A stretch of 9,588 nt of DNA, from NCBI GenBank assembly GCA_014379915.1, contig JACMKV010000328.1, positions 1 through 9,588 of the forward strand, in the 5' to 3' direction. The position numbers and the translations under genes are program-made. The stretch comes from Burkholderiales bacterium (GTDB taxonomy: Bacteria > Pseudomonadota > Gammaproteobacteria > Burkholderiales > JACMKV01). Shown one piece after another: positions 1 to 7,252 of this stretch. The number at the start of each line of letters is the position of its first letter. The stretch's first letter is position 1. Under the pieces are notes generated by a model. The model saw only the letters and a program-made list of their open reading frames with translations, ran no database searches and had not been told where the DNA came from.

Positions 1-703
1 CGACTGTCCGCGGCAGAGCAAGCGTGCTGATTACCGCCTGCGCGGCATCGGCAGGCTGTATCAGCCGCTCCGGCATGTATTCGCGACCCTTCATTGCGAA
101 AATGGTTTGCTGCATTGGCGTCGCAGTGCTTCCCAGAAACACGGTTAGCACACGCATGTCTCTTGCAACTTCCTGGCGCAAGCTGTCCGCTACCGCTTTT
201 AACCCGGCCTTGGTCGCGGCGTATTGACCGGCGCCTGCCTTCGCGCCCATGCTGGCCATTGAATTGATGAACACGATCTGGCCGAATTTTTCGCAGATCA
301 GCGGCAGCAGGGATTGGGTCAGCAAGTAGGGCGCGCGCAGATTGGTCGAATACTGGAGATCGAAATCAGTGATCGCTGCAACTCTCGTGTTGCCCGAGCG
401 GAAAACACCGGCGCTGTGTATCAGCAGGTCGAGTTTTTCGAATTCGCGGCGCAGCGATGCGATTGTTTCCGCGATCGATTCATCGCGCGTCAATTCGGTC
501 TGATAGCATCGCGCTTTTACACCATGGCGCTCGGCGCGGATCGCGACTGCCTGCAGCCTTGCGATATGACGGCCGATTAAAACGACATCTGCCCCATGCT
601 CGGCCAGCCCGAGCGCAATGGCTTCGCCTACTCCGCTGCTGGCGCCGGTCACGACCGCGACCTGACCGACGAAAAGGCGATTAGCAGCCAGCAATGCACT
701 CAT
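1..703 (-). CDS. Classical SDR-family oxidoreductase, C-terminus cut by window edge
   Basis: This is a short-chain NAD(P)-dependent dehydrogenase/reductase; 234 codons are visible before the left edge. Residues TGASSGVG (19-26) form the Rossmann glycine motif, and GR (44-45) at the end of the second beta strand hints at NADP preference. HSAG (96-99) replaces the usual NNAG. The whole catalytic tetrad is present: N121, S148, Y161 and K165 (YAATK), with the usual 13-residue Ser-Tyr spacing, so the enzyme should be active. The ATG at 703 is fixed because an in-frame TGA directly precedes it. That start is 4 bp after the stop of the aminopeptidase-like gene, with no clear ribosome site of its own, so translation is probably coupled. 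The substrate cannot be read from sequence; position suggests a keto-sugar or a substituent precursor made by the operon. A lipid or unrelated ketone reductase is possible. Confidence 0.92.
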   Translation of the reverse strand, partial: MSALLAANRLFVGQVAVVTGASSGVGEAIALGLAEHGADVVLIGRHIARLQAVAIRAERHGVKARCYQTELTRDESIAETIASLRREFEKLDLLIHSAGVFRSGNTRVAAITDFDLQYSTNLRAPYLLTQSLLPLICEKFGQIVFINSMASMGAKAGAGQYAATKAGLKAVADSLRQEVARDMRVLTVFLGSTATPMQQTIFAMKGREYMPERLIQPADAAQAVISTLALPRTV

Positions 704-707
704 TCAG

Positions 708-2036
708 TCAAGCAGCCGGGCGGCTGGCGATGGAATCGCCTGCTCCGGATTCTTTCAATAAGCCATGCGCAGCCAGAATTTGCGCCGATTTGTGTATGCG
801 TTCAAACGACATACCGGCGCGTTCTGCAATGTCAAGCAAACTGTGCTTGCCATCGGAGAAATTAAGCGTCCACAACATTGCCATGACTTCGCCGTCGACC
901 ACATCGTACAAGCCGCGTTTGCCCAACTGTGGTTCACAGTACGGATTCTGGTTCATGTAATAGCGATTGCCTTCGAGCACATCGATCAATGCTGCGACTT
1001 TATTATAGGAATCTTGGAGAAACGCAGGCTGGATCAAATCGAGGTTATCGGCAGAGGTGTGATATTCGGCGAATTCGCCATGCTGCGAGCGCATCAGACA
1101 GCCGACGGCCAGGTTAAAACCTGGCGAGCAATATTGGCGCTCGTCGTATCCGTACGGATAAAAATCGATCGCCGCAAACGGCGAGCCAGACTGTTTCAGC
1201 ACATGAAGGGTTGCGCGGTCGATATCCGCATCGCCGCGGCGAGATTTTTTGTAAGTCGTCTGGCCGGGGTCACCGACGCAAGTTAAAACCAGGCCGTGTT
1301 TAATGCGCGCAGCTTTGTCTTTATTCAAAGCCAGCCAGGTAATCGCGCCTATGGTTCCCGGGATGAACAAGAAGCGGTAGGAATAACGCGCCGACAAGGC
1401 TCTCATACGTTGAGCCAACGCTACCGCCAGCGAGACGCCGGATAAGTTATCGTTGGCCAACGACGGGTGGCAGGTGTGGCAGGAGATGAGCACCTCGTCT
1501 GCGGATTGACCGGGGATCAGATATTCACCGTAGGTCAGGTGCCCAGGTTCCAGCGAGGAATCGATTACGACTTCGTAATTTCCGTCGGTCAGATTGAGCA
1601 GATCGCGGTGGCGCAGACAAAAGCCCCAGTTTTCCTTGTAGTAGGAAGTGCGGTACGGAATCCAGTCGGGCTTGTCGGGCAACGAAAACAAATGCTTTTT
1701 GAGCTCTGCAAGCGACATCGTTTGATTGACGGGAACACTGTAGTTCACCACGTGCAAATTAGACTGGCGAAAGTCGACGACGCGGGCGCCGGCCTCATTC
1801 CTGATATACGCATCCCTGATATTCCACTCTTTCGGTACGGTCCAGTCGAATACCGGCGTGCCGCTCGCAACTTCATGTGTGGTCAACGGAATTTGACGCT
1901 GAATATGCGCCAGTGTTGCACGAACGCCATCGCCGGTGATGCTTCTGCAGATGGGGAAAAGCTCGGCAGCGAGTTGATACATCGCGTCGCCAACTTGTAT
2001 CGGAGGGTGATTTAGATCGCTCATACTTTGTTCCAT
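708..2036 (-). CDS. DUF2172/DUF4910 aminopeptidase-like protein with C-terminal winged-helix region
   Basis: This 442-residue protein resembles the DUF4910 family, metal-binding proteins with an M28 aminopeptidase-like fold often found in surface-polysaccharide clusters. Visible parts: an N-terminal region (about 10-60), a DUF2172-like insert (about 60-175), and an M28-like core with H187, H190 and D196 in CHTCHPSLANDNLSG, then D256 and H326 (EYHTSADN), giving a plausible His/Asp metal site. Where classical M28 enzymes carry the catalytic Glu-Glu pair, this protein reads PGTIGA (226-231), with no acidic residue. Residues about 380-428 look like a small winged helix (LLDIAERAGMSFERIHKSAQIL). 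Two starts are possible. ATG 2036 has GGA only 4 nt away. ATG 2024 (Met5) has GGA 7 nt away and may be the real start. A 70-bp gap precedes it. Family assignment is firm; biochemical function is unknown. A role in making or trimming an amino-acid or amide substituent on the glycan is only an inference. Confidence 0.88.
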   Translation of the reverse strand: MEQSMSDLNHPPIQVGDAMYQLAAELFPICRSITGDGVRATLAHIQRQIPLTTHEVASGTPVFDWTVPKEWNIRDAYIRNEAGARVVDFRQSNLHVVNYSVPVNQTMSLAELKKHLFSLPDKPDWIPYRTSYYKENWGFCLRHRDLLNLTDGNYEVVIDSSLEPGHLTYGEYLIPGQSADEVLISCHTCHPSLANDNLSGVSLAVALAQRMRALSARYSYRFLFIPGTIGAITWLALNKDKAARIKHGLVLTCVGDPGQTTYKKSRRGDADIDRATLHVLKQSGSPFAAIDFYPYGYDERQYCSPGFNLAVGCLMRSQHGEFAEYHTSADNLDLIQPAFLQDSYNKVAALIDVLEGNRYYMNQNPYCEPQLGKRGLYDVVDGEVMAMLWTLNFSDGKHSLLDIAERAGMSFERIHKSAQILAAHGLLKESGAGDSIASRPAA

Positions 2037-2106
2037 AAAATCCGGGTGATGAGAGCGCTAATGCGCCGTCATTTAATGCTAGCAAATACGGGAAACGTGC
2101 GAATGA

Positions 2107-2640
2107 CTATACCAAATTCAACAATGGCCAGGATGCATCGCGCGTATTGATTTCGGCGACCGCCAGCGGCCACTCGATATTAAAGGCCGGGTCATTATAG
2201 CGTTGACCGCGCTCATGGCCGGGAATATGGAATTCGCTCATCTGATAAAAAACCTCAGCATCGTCGGTCAGGGTTTGCAACCCATGGGCGAACAACTCGG
2301 GAATATAGATTGCACGGCGATTGTCGACAGTCAACCGGAGGCCAAAATATTGCAGGTAAGTTGGGGAATCCTGGCGCATGTCGATGATGACGTCATGAAT
2401 CGCACCGTTCGTGCAGCGCACGAGCTTGGCCTCGGCGGCAGGCGGCGCCTGATAATGCATGCCGCGCAAGGTGCCTTTTTTTTTGTTATACGAAACGTTG
2501 CATTGAGCGACGGTCGGTTTGAGCCCATGCGACTCGAATTCCCTGGCGCAGAACGTTCGCGCGAAAAAGCCGCGCTCGTCCTCGCGTTTTTCCAGTTCGA
2601 TTACAAATGCGCCGGCAAGCCTCGTTTCCGTAAAAATCAT
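2107..2640 (-). CDS. RmlC-type cupin epimerase (dTDP-4-dehydrorhamnose 3,5-epimerase family)
   Basis: The 177-residue length is typical of RmlC, a cupin that epimerises C3 and/or C5 of nucleotide-linked 4-keto-6-deoxy sugars. Family landmarks: RGFFARTF (23-30), GTLRGMHYQ with H62, K72, FAHGLQ with H119, Y132, QRYNDPAFNIEWP (146-158) and D168 near the C-terminus. H62, Y132 and D168 match the catalytic residues of RmlC. The tyrosine pair that usually follows a few residues after Y132 reads FH here (137-138). With rfbF upstream, the substrate may be a CDP- rather than dTDP-linked keto-sugar. AscE of the CDP-ascarylose pathway is a precedent for an RmlC relative acting on a CDP sugar. The gene starts 12 bp after the upstream SDR and has no strong Shine-Dalgarno. 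Codons 53-55 are AAA repeats forming an A9 run (see findings). The family is secure; mono- versus double epimerisation and the substrate are open. Confidence 0.93.
   Translation of the reverse strand: MIFTETRLAGAFVIELEKREDERGFFARTFCAREFESHGLKPTVAQCNVSYNKKKGTLRGMHYQAPPAAEAKLVRCTNGAIHDVIIDMRQDSPTYLQYFGLRLTVDNRRAIYIPELFAHGLQTLTDDAEVFYQMSEFHIPGHERGQRYNDPAFNIEWPLAVAEINTRDASWPLLNLV
2476..2484 (-). repeat. A9 homopolymer inside the RmlC-family gene
   Basis: Nine consecutive A on the coding strand encode Lys53-Lys54-Lys55 between N52 and G56. It is the longest homopolymer I noticed in the window, directly before the conserved GTLRGMHYQ motif. A one-base loss would shift the frame into one that stays open to a stop at 2331, giving a protein without the catalytic His119, Tyr132 and Asp168. 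Whether it slips in vivo is not shown by the sequence. Confidence 0.85.
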
Positions 2641-2652
2641 TTGCGACGAGCG

Positions 2653-3684
2653 CTATACGTCCATCGACCAGAAAAAATCCTTGTCGATCTGCTGCGTGCG
2701 TATCAGGTATTCGAGCTGCTTGAGCCGGGTGAAGCCACGGCTGTTGAACATGTCTGCGCCCATGTCGATCTGGTTGAATACATCGAAAAGTTGTTTCGCT
2801 CCGCGCTCCGCATTCCAGTCACATTTGAAGCCAGGCAGCTGGCTCGCGATTTTGTCGAAAGAAGCGCGATAGCTGCGATTGTCTGAACCTTGCGTGCCGA
2901 AACTGAGCTTGCAACCGGGAAAAGTCGCGGCGACGATTTCGGCGATCTGTTTGACGCGGTAATTGTGCCCGGTGTCGCCAACGTTAAAGGTTTCGTTATG
3001 GATTGCATCCCGCGGCGCATCAAGTACGCAAGCTATCGCCTTGCAAATGTCGAGCGCATGCACCAGTGGGCGCCATGGCGTGCCGTCGCTGGTCATCTTG
3101 ATTTCGCGTGTGGTCCACGCCAGTCCGCTCAGGTTATTCAAGACGATATCGAAACGCATCCGCGGCGATGCGCCATAGGCCGTCGCATTACGAAGAAAGG
3201 TCGGCGAAAAGTTATCGTCTGCCAGCGGTCTGACGTCTCGCTCGACCAAAGTCTTGCAAATCGCATAGGCGGTCTGCGGGTTGACCGGCGACTCTTCGGT
3301 CACATCGGATGCCGAAGCGACTCCATAAACGCTGCAGGAAGACATGTAGATGAAGCGGCGTACGCCGGCCGCTTTGGCAATTTCTGCGAGGCGCACCGAT
3401 GCCTTGTGGTTGATATCGTAGGTGATATGCGGAGCCAGTTCTCCAGCCGGGTCGTTGGACAACTCCGCCATATGCACGACGGCTTCCATCCCTTCGAGAT
3501 CTTCGGCGCTGAGCTTGCGGATATCCTTATTCAGCGTTTTTGCCGTCAGCGGCGTGGCGTTATACAGCCAGCCGACCTTGTAAAAGCCGGTATCGGCGCC
3601 TGTGACGTCGTGTCCACGCTGCATCAGCGCGGGCGCTAGTAGCGATCCGAGATAGCCTTCCGTGCCGGTAATCAGTATTTTCAT
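2653..3684 (-). CDS. Extended SDR: NAD-dependent epimerase/dehydratase of sugar nucleotides
   Basis: This 343-residue extended SDR resembles UDP-glucose 4-epimerase and dehydratase relatives. The Rossmann motif TGTEGYLG lies at 6-13, with D31 at the end of beta-2, as in NAD-preferring members. Catalytic elements are MSSCSVYG (114-121) and YAICK (Y140, K144). LRNATAYGASPRMRFD (164-179) and WRPLVHALD (204-212) are the substrate-loop and downstream motifs usual in sugar-nucleotide SDRs. It lacks the N-terminal TGHTGFKGSW-type signature of RfbG, so I do not call it CDP-glucose 4,6-dehydratase. The ATG at 3684 is 11 bp after the upstream oxidase stop, and a 12-bp tandem duplication spans this junction. 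Context (rfbF, cupin epimerase) suggests epimerisation, dehydration or reduction of a CDP- or dTDP-linked hexose. The exact reaction cannot be read from the sequence. Confidence 0.93.
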   Translation of the reverse strand: MKILITGTEGYLGSLLAPALMQRGHDVTGADTGFYKVGWLYNATPLTAKTLNKDIRKLSAEDLEGMEAVVHMAELSNDPAGELAPHITYDINHKASVRLAEIAKAAGVRRFIYMSSCSVYGVASASDVTEESPVNPQTAYAICKTLVERDVRPLADDNFSPTFLRNATAYGASPRMRFDIVLNNLSGLAWTTREIKMTSDGTPWRPLVHALDICKAIACVLDAPRDAIHNETFNVGDTGHNYRVKQIAEIVAATFPGCKLSFGTQGSDNRSYRASFDKIASQLPGFKCDWNAERGAKQLFDVFNQIDMGADMFNSRGFTRLKQLEYLIRTQQIDKDFFWSMDV

Positions 3685-3708
3685 CAGTTAATCGCTCAAT
3701 TAATCGCT
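3685..3708 (-). repeat. 12-bp imperfect tandem duplication at a stop/start junction
   Basis: Two adjacent 12-bp units, 3708-3697 (AGCGATTAATTG) and 3696-3685 (AGCGATTAACTG), differ at one base. The first holds the last codons of the FAD oxidase and, with the next base, its TGA. The second fills almost exactly the gap before the ATG of the epimerase gene. With a single copy (AGCGATTAACTG then ATG) the oxidase would end in AAC-TGA with the stop overlapping the next start as TGATG. Confidence 0.8.
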
Positions 3709-4931
3709 GCGTTTGAAGTTTGTCTGTGGCCTTGCTCGTGTTTCAATTGCGGGATCCGCTCGATGATTGCCTTGCCGATTTCGAGCGAGGCGGTGGCGCC
3801 AGGCGAGGGGGCGTTGCAAACGTGCATCGAGTTGCGCCCGTTGACGATCAGGAAGTCATCGACCAGTTTGCCATTCGCGAGTAGCGCTTGCGCGCGAACC
3901 CCGGCATGCGTCGGCAGCAAATCTTGCGCCTCGACTTCCGGAATCAACGCTTGCAGGCTGCGCACGAAGGCCGCTTTGGAAAGCGAGCGGTAAAATTCCC
4001 GCGCGCCCTCGTTCGCATGCTTTGCGGCCAGCTTCCAGAACCCCGGGTAACGCAAGGTCTCGGAAAGATCGCGCAGGCTGAAATCCGTTTTGTGATAACC
4101 CTCGCGTTTCATCGCCAGTACCGCATTCGGACCCGCGTGTATGGTGCCATCTATCATCCGCGTAAAGTGGACGCCGAGGAATGGAAAATCGGGGTTCGGT
4201 ACCGGATAGATCAATGTTTTGACAAGATGACGTTTGGCCGGCACGAGTTCGAAATATTCGCCGCGAAAAGGAACGATCCTGGCGCCGGGTTCCACGCCGG
4301 CCAAACGCGCGACACGATCGCTATGCAAGCCGGCACAATTGATCAGATAGCGCGCCTTGAAGTCGCCTTCGGTCGTTTCCAGCACCTGATGATCGCCGCG
4401 GTCTTGAATGGTGCTGAGCCGCGTGCCGAATTTGATCTCGCCGCCTTGGGCGTTGATCAGCTCGATATATTTCGCGCAAACCTTCCGGTAACTGACGATG
4501 CCGGTCGCAGGTACGCGTATCCCTGCCAGGCAGCGCACGTGCGGCTCGATTTCATTGACCTGCTCGCCAGATATCTTTTGTATGGCAAGCCCGTTCTCCA
4601 GCCCCCGGGCGTACAGTTTTTCCAGCAAAGGCAACTGGCTTTGCTCGGTTGCGACGATGACCTTTCCGCAAATGTCGTGCTCGATATGATGGTTTTCGCA
4701 GAATTCGACCATGCTGCGGGCGCCGCTCCGCGCAAAGCGGGCTTTCATGCTGCCCGGCGTGTAATAGATTCCTGAGTGAATGACGCCGCTATTGCGCCCG
4801 GTCTGATGCTGCGCGAAGTTCGATTCTTTTTCGATGACCAGGATTTTTGCGTTTCGATCGCGCGCGCCGAGCGCCATGGCGGTCGATAGACCGACGATGC
4901 CTCCGCCCACAATCACAAAGTCATAGATCAT
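3696..4931 (-). CDS. FAD-dependent oxidoreductase of the L-2-hydroxyglutarate oxidase (LhgO) family
   Basis: The protein has 411 residues; E. coli LhgO is about 420. The N-terminal dinucleotide-binding motif is VIVGGGIVGLSTAMALG (GxGxxG at 9-14), followed by an acidic beta-2 end (VIEKE). The block HQTGRNSGVIHSGIYYTPGS is nearly diagnostic of LhgO-type DAO enzymes, which oxidise L-2-hydroxyglutarate to 2-oxoglutarate and pass electrons to the quinone pool or to oxygen. Later motifs include NCAGLHSDRVARLAG and, near the C-terminus, a second FAD-contact region (NAPSPGATASLEIGKAI). A good Shine-Dalgarno (GAGAGG, 5 nt before ATG 4931) supports the start. It sits between rfbF (9-bp gap) and a sugar SDR (11-bp gap). 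That placement suggests a polysaccharide role rather than central carbon metabolism: oxidation of a hydroxyacid substituent, or of a sugar carbon. Family membership is firm; the substrate is open. Confidence 0.9.
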   Translation of the reverse strand: MIYDFVIVGGGIVGLSTAMALGARDRNAKILVIEKESNFAQHQTGRNSGVIHSGIYYTPGSMKARFARSGARSMVEFCENHHIEHDICGKVIVATEQSQLPLLEKLYARGLENGLAIQKISGEQVNEIEPHVRCLAGIRVPATGIVSYRKVCAKYIELINAQGGEIKFGTRLSTIQDRGDHQVLETTEGDFKARYLINCAGLHSDRVARLAGVEPGARIVPFRGEYFELVPAKRHLVKTLIYPVPNPDFPFLGVHFTRMIDGTIHAGPNAVLAMKREGYHKTDFSLRDLSETLRYPGFWKLAAKHANEGAREFYRSLSKAAFVRSLQALIPEVEAQDLLPTHAGVRAQALLANGKLVDDFLIVNGRNSMHVCNAPSPGATASLEIGKAIIERIPQLKHEQGHRQTSNAAIN

Positions 4932-4945
4932 AACTGCCTCTCAAT
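4926..4945 (-). promoter_or_regulatory. Strong ribosome binding site for the LhgO-family gene
   Basis: GAGAGG lies five bases before ATG 4931, inside the short gap after the rfbF stop (4941). It is the clearest Shine-Dalgarno in the window; most other genes here have weak ones and probably rely on coupling to the upstream gene. Confidence 0.6.
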
Positions 4946-5723
4946 TATTCCTCCAGACGCGCCACGGCGCCTGGCCGCTGTGCCACATTTGCTCAAGCAC
5001 CGTCTTGTCTCGCAACGTATCCATCGGGTGCCAGAAACCCGCGTGTCTATAAGCGGACAACTGGCCGGCGTGCGCCAGATCGCGTAAGGGCTGCTGCTCC
5101 CAAACCGTGCGGTCATCGTCGATGTAATCGAATATTCCCGGTTCGAGCACGAAGAAGCCGCCATTCACCCACGCGCCGTCCCCCTGCGGTTTCTCGCTGA
5201 AGCTCTCCACCAGATCAGCGTCTTGCGCCAGACTAAAAGCGCCGAATCTTCCGGGCGGCTGAACCGCGGTCAAGGTCGCGAGCGTCTTCTGCGCGCGGTG
5301 AAACTCGATCGATTCTGCAAGGTTGATGTTGGATACGCCATCACCGTACGTGACGCAAAAAGTTTCGTCGCCGACGTAGTCGCGGACGCGCTTGATGCGC
5401 CCACCAGTCATGGTTTCATCTCCGGTATAAACCAGGCTGACCTTCCACGGCTCGACCGCTGTCTCATGCGTATGTACCTGGTTATTTTTCAGGTCGAAAG
5501 TCACGTCGGACCGATGCAGATAATAATTGGAAAAATATTCCTTGATGACTTCGCTTTTATACCCGCAGCATACGATGAATTCGTTGATGCCGTAGTGAGA
5601 GTAAATCTTCATTACATGCCACAAGATCGGTTTATTGCCTATCTCGACCATCGGCTTCGGCCTGACGCTGCTTTCTTCGCTAATCCGTGTGCCCAACCCA
5701 CCCGCCAGAATCACTGCTTTCAT
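4941..5723 (-). CDS. rfbF: Glucose-1-phosphate cytidylyltransferase
   Basis: RfbF joins CTP and alpha-D-glucose 1-phosphate to give CDP-glucose and pyrophosphate, the first step to CDP-linked deoxy sugars such as abequose, paratose, tyvelose and ascarylose. The 260-residue protein follows the Salmonella enzyme closely along its length. It has GGLGTR (8-13) for nucleotide binding, PKPMVEIG with K23, the FIVCCGYKSEVIKEYF segment, MTGGRIKRV, TYGDGV with metal-binding D128, PPGRFGA, EKPQGDGAWVNGGFF, and GFWHPMDTLRDK. I chose ATG 5723 because the family begins MKAVILAGG; a TTG two codons upstream would add only two residues and is unlikely. The start is 2 bp after the flippase stop, so the two genes are probably coupled. 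This is the most specific call in the window and suggests that a CDP-sugar is made here. The later CDP enzymes RfbG and RfbH are not in the window. Confidence 0.97.
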   Translation of the reverse strand: MKAVILAGGLGTRISEESSVRPKPMVEIGNKPILWHVMKIYSHYGINEFIVCCGYKSEVIKEYFSNYYLHRSDVTFDLKNNQVHTHETAVEPWKVSLVYTGDETMTGGRIKRVRDYVGDETFCVTYGDGVSNINLAESIEFHRAQKTLATLTAVQPPGRFGAFSLAQDADLVESFSEKPQGDGAWVNGGFFVLEPGIFDYIDDDRTVWEQQPLRDLAHAGQLSAYRHAGFWHPMDTLRDKTVLEQMWHSGQAPWRVWRNN

Positions 5724-5725
5724 AT

Positions 5726-7252
5726 TCAATTAGCCCTTTTTAATCGAAGCTTTAAAAAATCAAACGCGTGCCTTCTTACACAAGGTGTTGCCATTGCCGC
5801 TGCCATCAGCGTGATTACGGAAGTGCCACCCAAGTAGATAAATAATATGGGTTGCGCTAGGTGGCCGTCATGACTGTGCAGCGCCCAACGAAGCGCCATC
5901 GCAGCAACCATGGCCGCAGCGAACGGCATGAATACATCCTCGACATACCAGCGCAGCTTTTCGCCGACGAGCAGCCGGCGATGTTGCACATGGATCAATA
6001 CCGGCGTCATGATCGCATGAAGAACCAGCATTGTTGCAGCAGCGCCGATCAAGCCGTAATTGATCGCAGCGAAATAAATAGCCGGAACGAGGGCGAGTAG
6101 AGAAACGAGCGACAGGTAAATGCCGAATTTGATCCATGCCATGCCGTGCGCGGTCTGCAGGGAGCCGGGCAGGAACTGCAAACTTTCAAGGGCTTTTGCC
6201 AGGACCAGCAGGCTGGTTATCAAGTGAGCGTTTTCGACCAGCAGGGGATTCTGCGTCCAGAGCAGTAGTACCTCGGCGGAAAAAAACGCGAGCACGATCG
6301 CCGTCGGCGCGATTAACGCCGACATGACCTGGCAGCCCTGGTGATAAATTTGACTGAGGCGATCTTCTTCGCGCAACGTCACCAATTCGATGAACCGCGG
6401 GTAAAGCGCGGTCGCGACAGGCGTAATCAAGTTATAAAGCGCGGATGCGACTGTGCTCGCCAGCGAGTAGTAAGCGAAGAGTTCAAGCGTAACGAGCTTG
6501 CTCAGCATCAACTTGTCGATCTGCGTAACTGCAACCACGAGGATGGTGTGAGCGGATACCGCGGCGGAAAAACGCCATAGATTACGCAATACCGAAAACT
6601 CGAATTGGGCTTTTGTCGCGGCGGGCGGCAGGCTTCGCCATAGCGTATAGCCAAGCGCCACCGTACCGACCAGGCTTATGATGGTTTGCCACGCGAAAAA
6701 CGCGTGAACGGTCGGCGATACAAGCCACAGGATGAGGACTGCGCCGCCGCCGCGCAGCGTTTCGATCACGGCGCGAACCAAGTTATAGAGTTCCTGCTTC
6801 TGCAGGCCGATCAACCCGCCGGAGTAGAAGCTAAACGGCCAGCGGACGGCAATCGACAGTCCTATCAGTGTCAAGGCGTTCTCCAGGATTTCGGGAGAGA
6901 GCTCTTCTGCCTGAAGATAGGAATTGGCGATCCATGGCGCCAGCAAGTACATGATGGCGCCGATCAGCAACGCAATGCCCCAGTACACTAATTCCAGTGT
7001 CCGAACCAGGTTGCGCGCCTCGTGCGCTTTCTCGGGTTCTGCCGAGAGCCGCGCCAAATGCCATTGGACCGTGGTACTGATGCCGAGATCGAGCAACGCA
7101 AAAACCGAAAGCAGCGTGGTATAAAACCCGACCAGGCCGTACGACTCCACGCCCATCAGCTTGATATACAGAGGAATGAAGGCGAGCGACATCAAAGCGG
7201 TCCAGCCGTTTCCGGCGTAGTTCGCGATGACGTTACGTCTAACTTTCGGCAT
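5726..7252 (-). CDS. Wzx-type polysaccharide flippase (MOP superfamily membrane protein)
   Basis: This 508-residue, strongly hydrophobic protein has about 12-14 likely membrane segments along its length, as in Wzx/RfbX flippases that move lipid-linked repeat units across the inner membrane. The N-terminus shows the family pattern: a basic stretch and ANYAGNGWTALMSLAFIPLYIKLMG, then ESYGLVGFYTTLLSVFALLDLG. Short charged loops, for example LARLSAEPEKAHEARN and LVTLREEDRLSQIYHQG, separate the helices. It lies between the glycosyltransferases and rfbF, the usual setting for Wzx. The start at 7252 has a weak ribosome site, and the 93 bp upstream show no hairpin. The family evolves fast, so the substrate cannot be predicted. 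A Wzy polymerase was considered and set aside because the N-terminal signature is of the flippase type. Confidence 0.9.
   Translation of the reverse strand: MPKVRRNVIANYAGNGWTALMSLAFIPLYIKLMGVESYGLVGFYTTLLSVFALLDLGISTTVQWHLARLSAEPEKAHEARNLVRTLELVYWGIALLIGAIMYLLAPWIANSYLQAEELSPEILENALTLIGLSIAVRWPFSFYSGGLIGLQKQELYNLVRAVIETLRGGGAVLILWLVSPTVHAFFAWQTIISLVGTVALGYTLWRSLPPAATKAQFEFSVLRNLWRFSAAVSAHTILVVAVTQIDKLMLSKLVTLELFAYYSLASTVASALYNLITPVATALYPRFIELVTLREEDRLSQIYHQGCQVMSALIAPTAIVLAFFSAEVLLLWTQNPLLVENAHLITSLLVLAKALESLQFLPGSLQTAHGMAWIKFGIYLSLVSLLALVPAIYFAAINYGLIGAAATMLVLHAIMTPVLIHVQHRRLLVGEKLRWYVEDVFMPFAAAMVAAMALRWALHSHDGHLAQPILFIYLGGTSVITLMAAAMATPCVRRHAFDFLKLRLKRAN

Noticed and set aside
765..2015. 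Plus-strand open frames of 173 and 182 codons opposite the aminopeptidase-like gene
   Set aside because: Antisense shadows; the minus-strand frame carries clear conserved motifs.
2076..2084. Extended -10-like TGCTAGCAT on the minus strand upstream of the aminopeptidase-like gene
   Set aside because: No convincing -35 element at 16-18 bp; the match is weak and partly palindromic, so I do not call a promoter, although the 70-bp gap could hold one.
2203..3639. Two plus-strand open frames (227 and 249 codons) opposite the cupin epimerase and extended SDR
   Set aside because: They are shadows of well-supported minus-strand genes, with no family resemblance and no ribosome site.
2653..3684. Calling the extended SDR RfbG (CDP-glucose 4,6-dehydratase)
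   Set aside because: Its N-terminus reads TGTEGYLGSLL rather than the TGHTGFKGSW type of RfbG; proximity to rfbF alone is not enough.
3888..4775. Plus-strand open frame of 295 codons opposite the FAD oxidase
   Set aside because: It is antisense to a clear LhgO-family gene, shows no recognisable motif and is low in hydrophobic-core patterning. High G+C genes commonly leave long open antisense frames.
5724..5729. TTG start for rfbF at 5729
   Set aside because: It would overlap the flippase stop and add two residues; family members begin at the MKAVILAGG methionine, ATG 5723.
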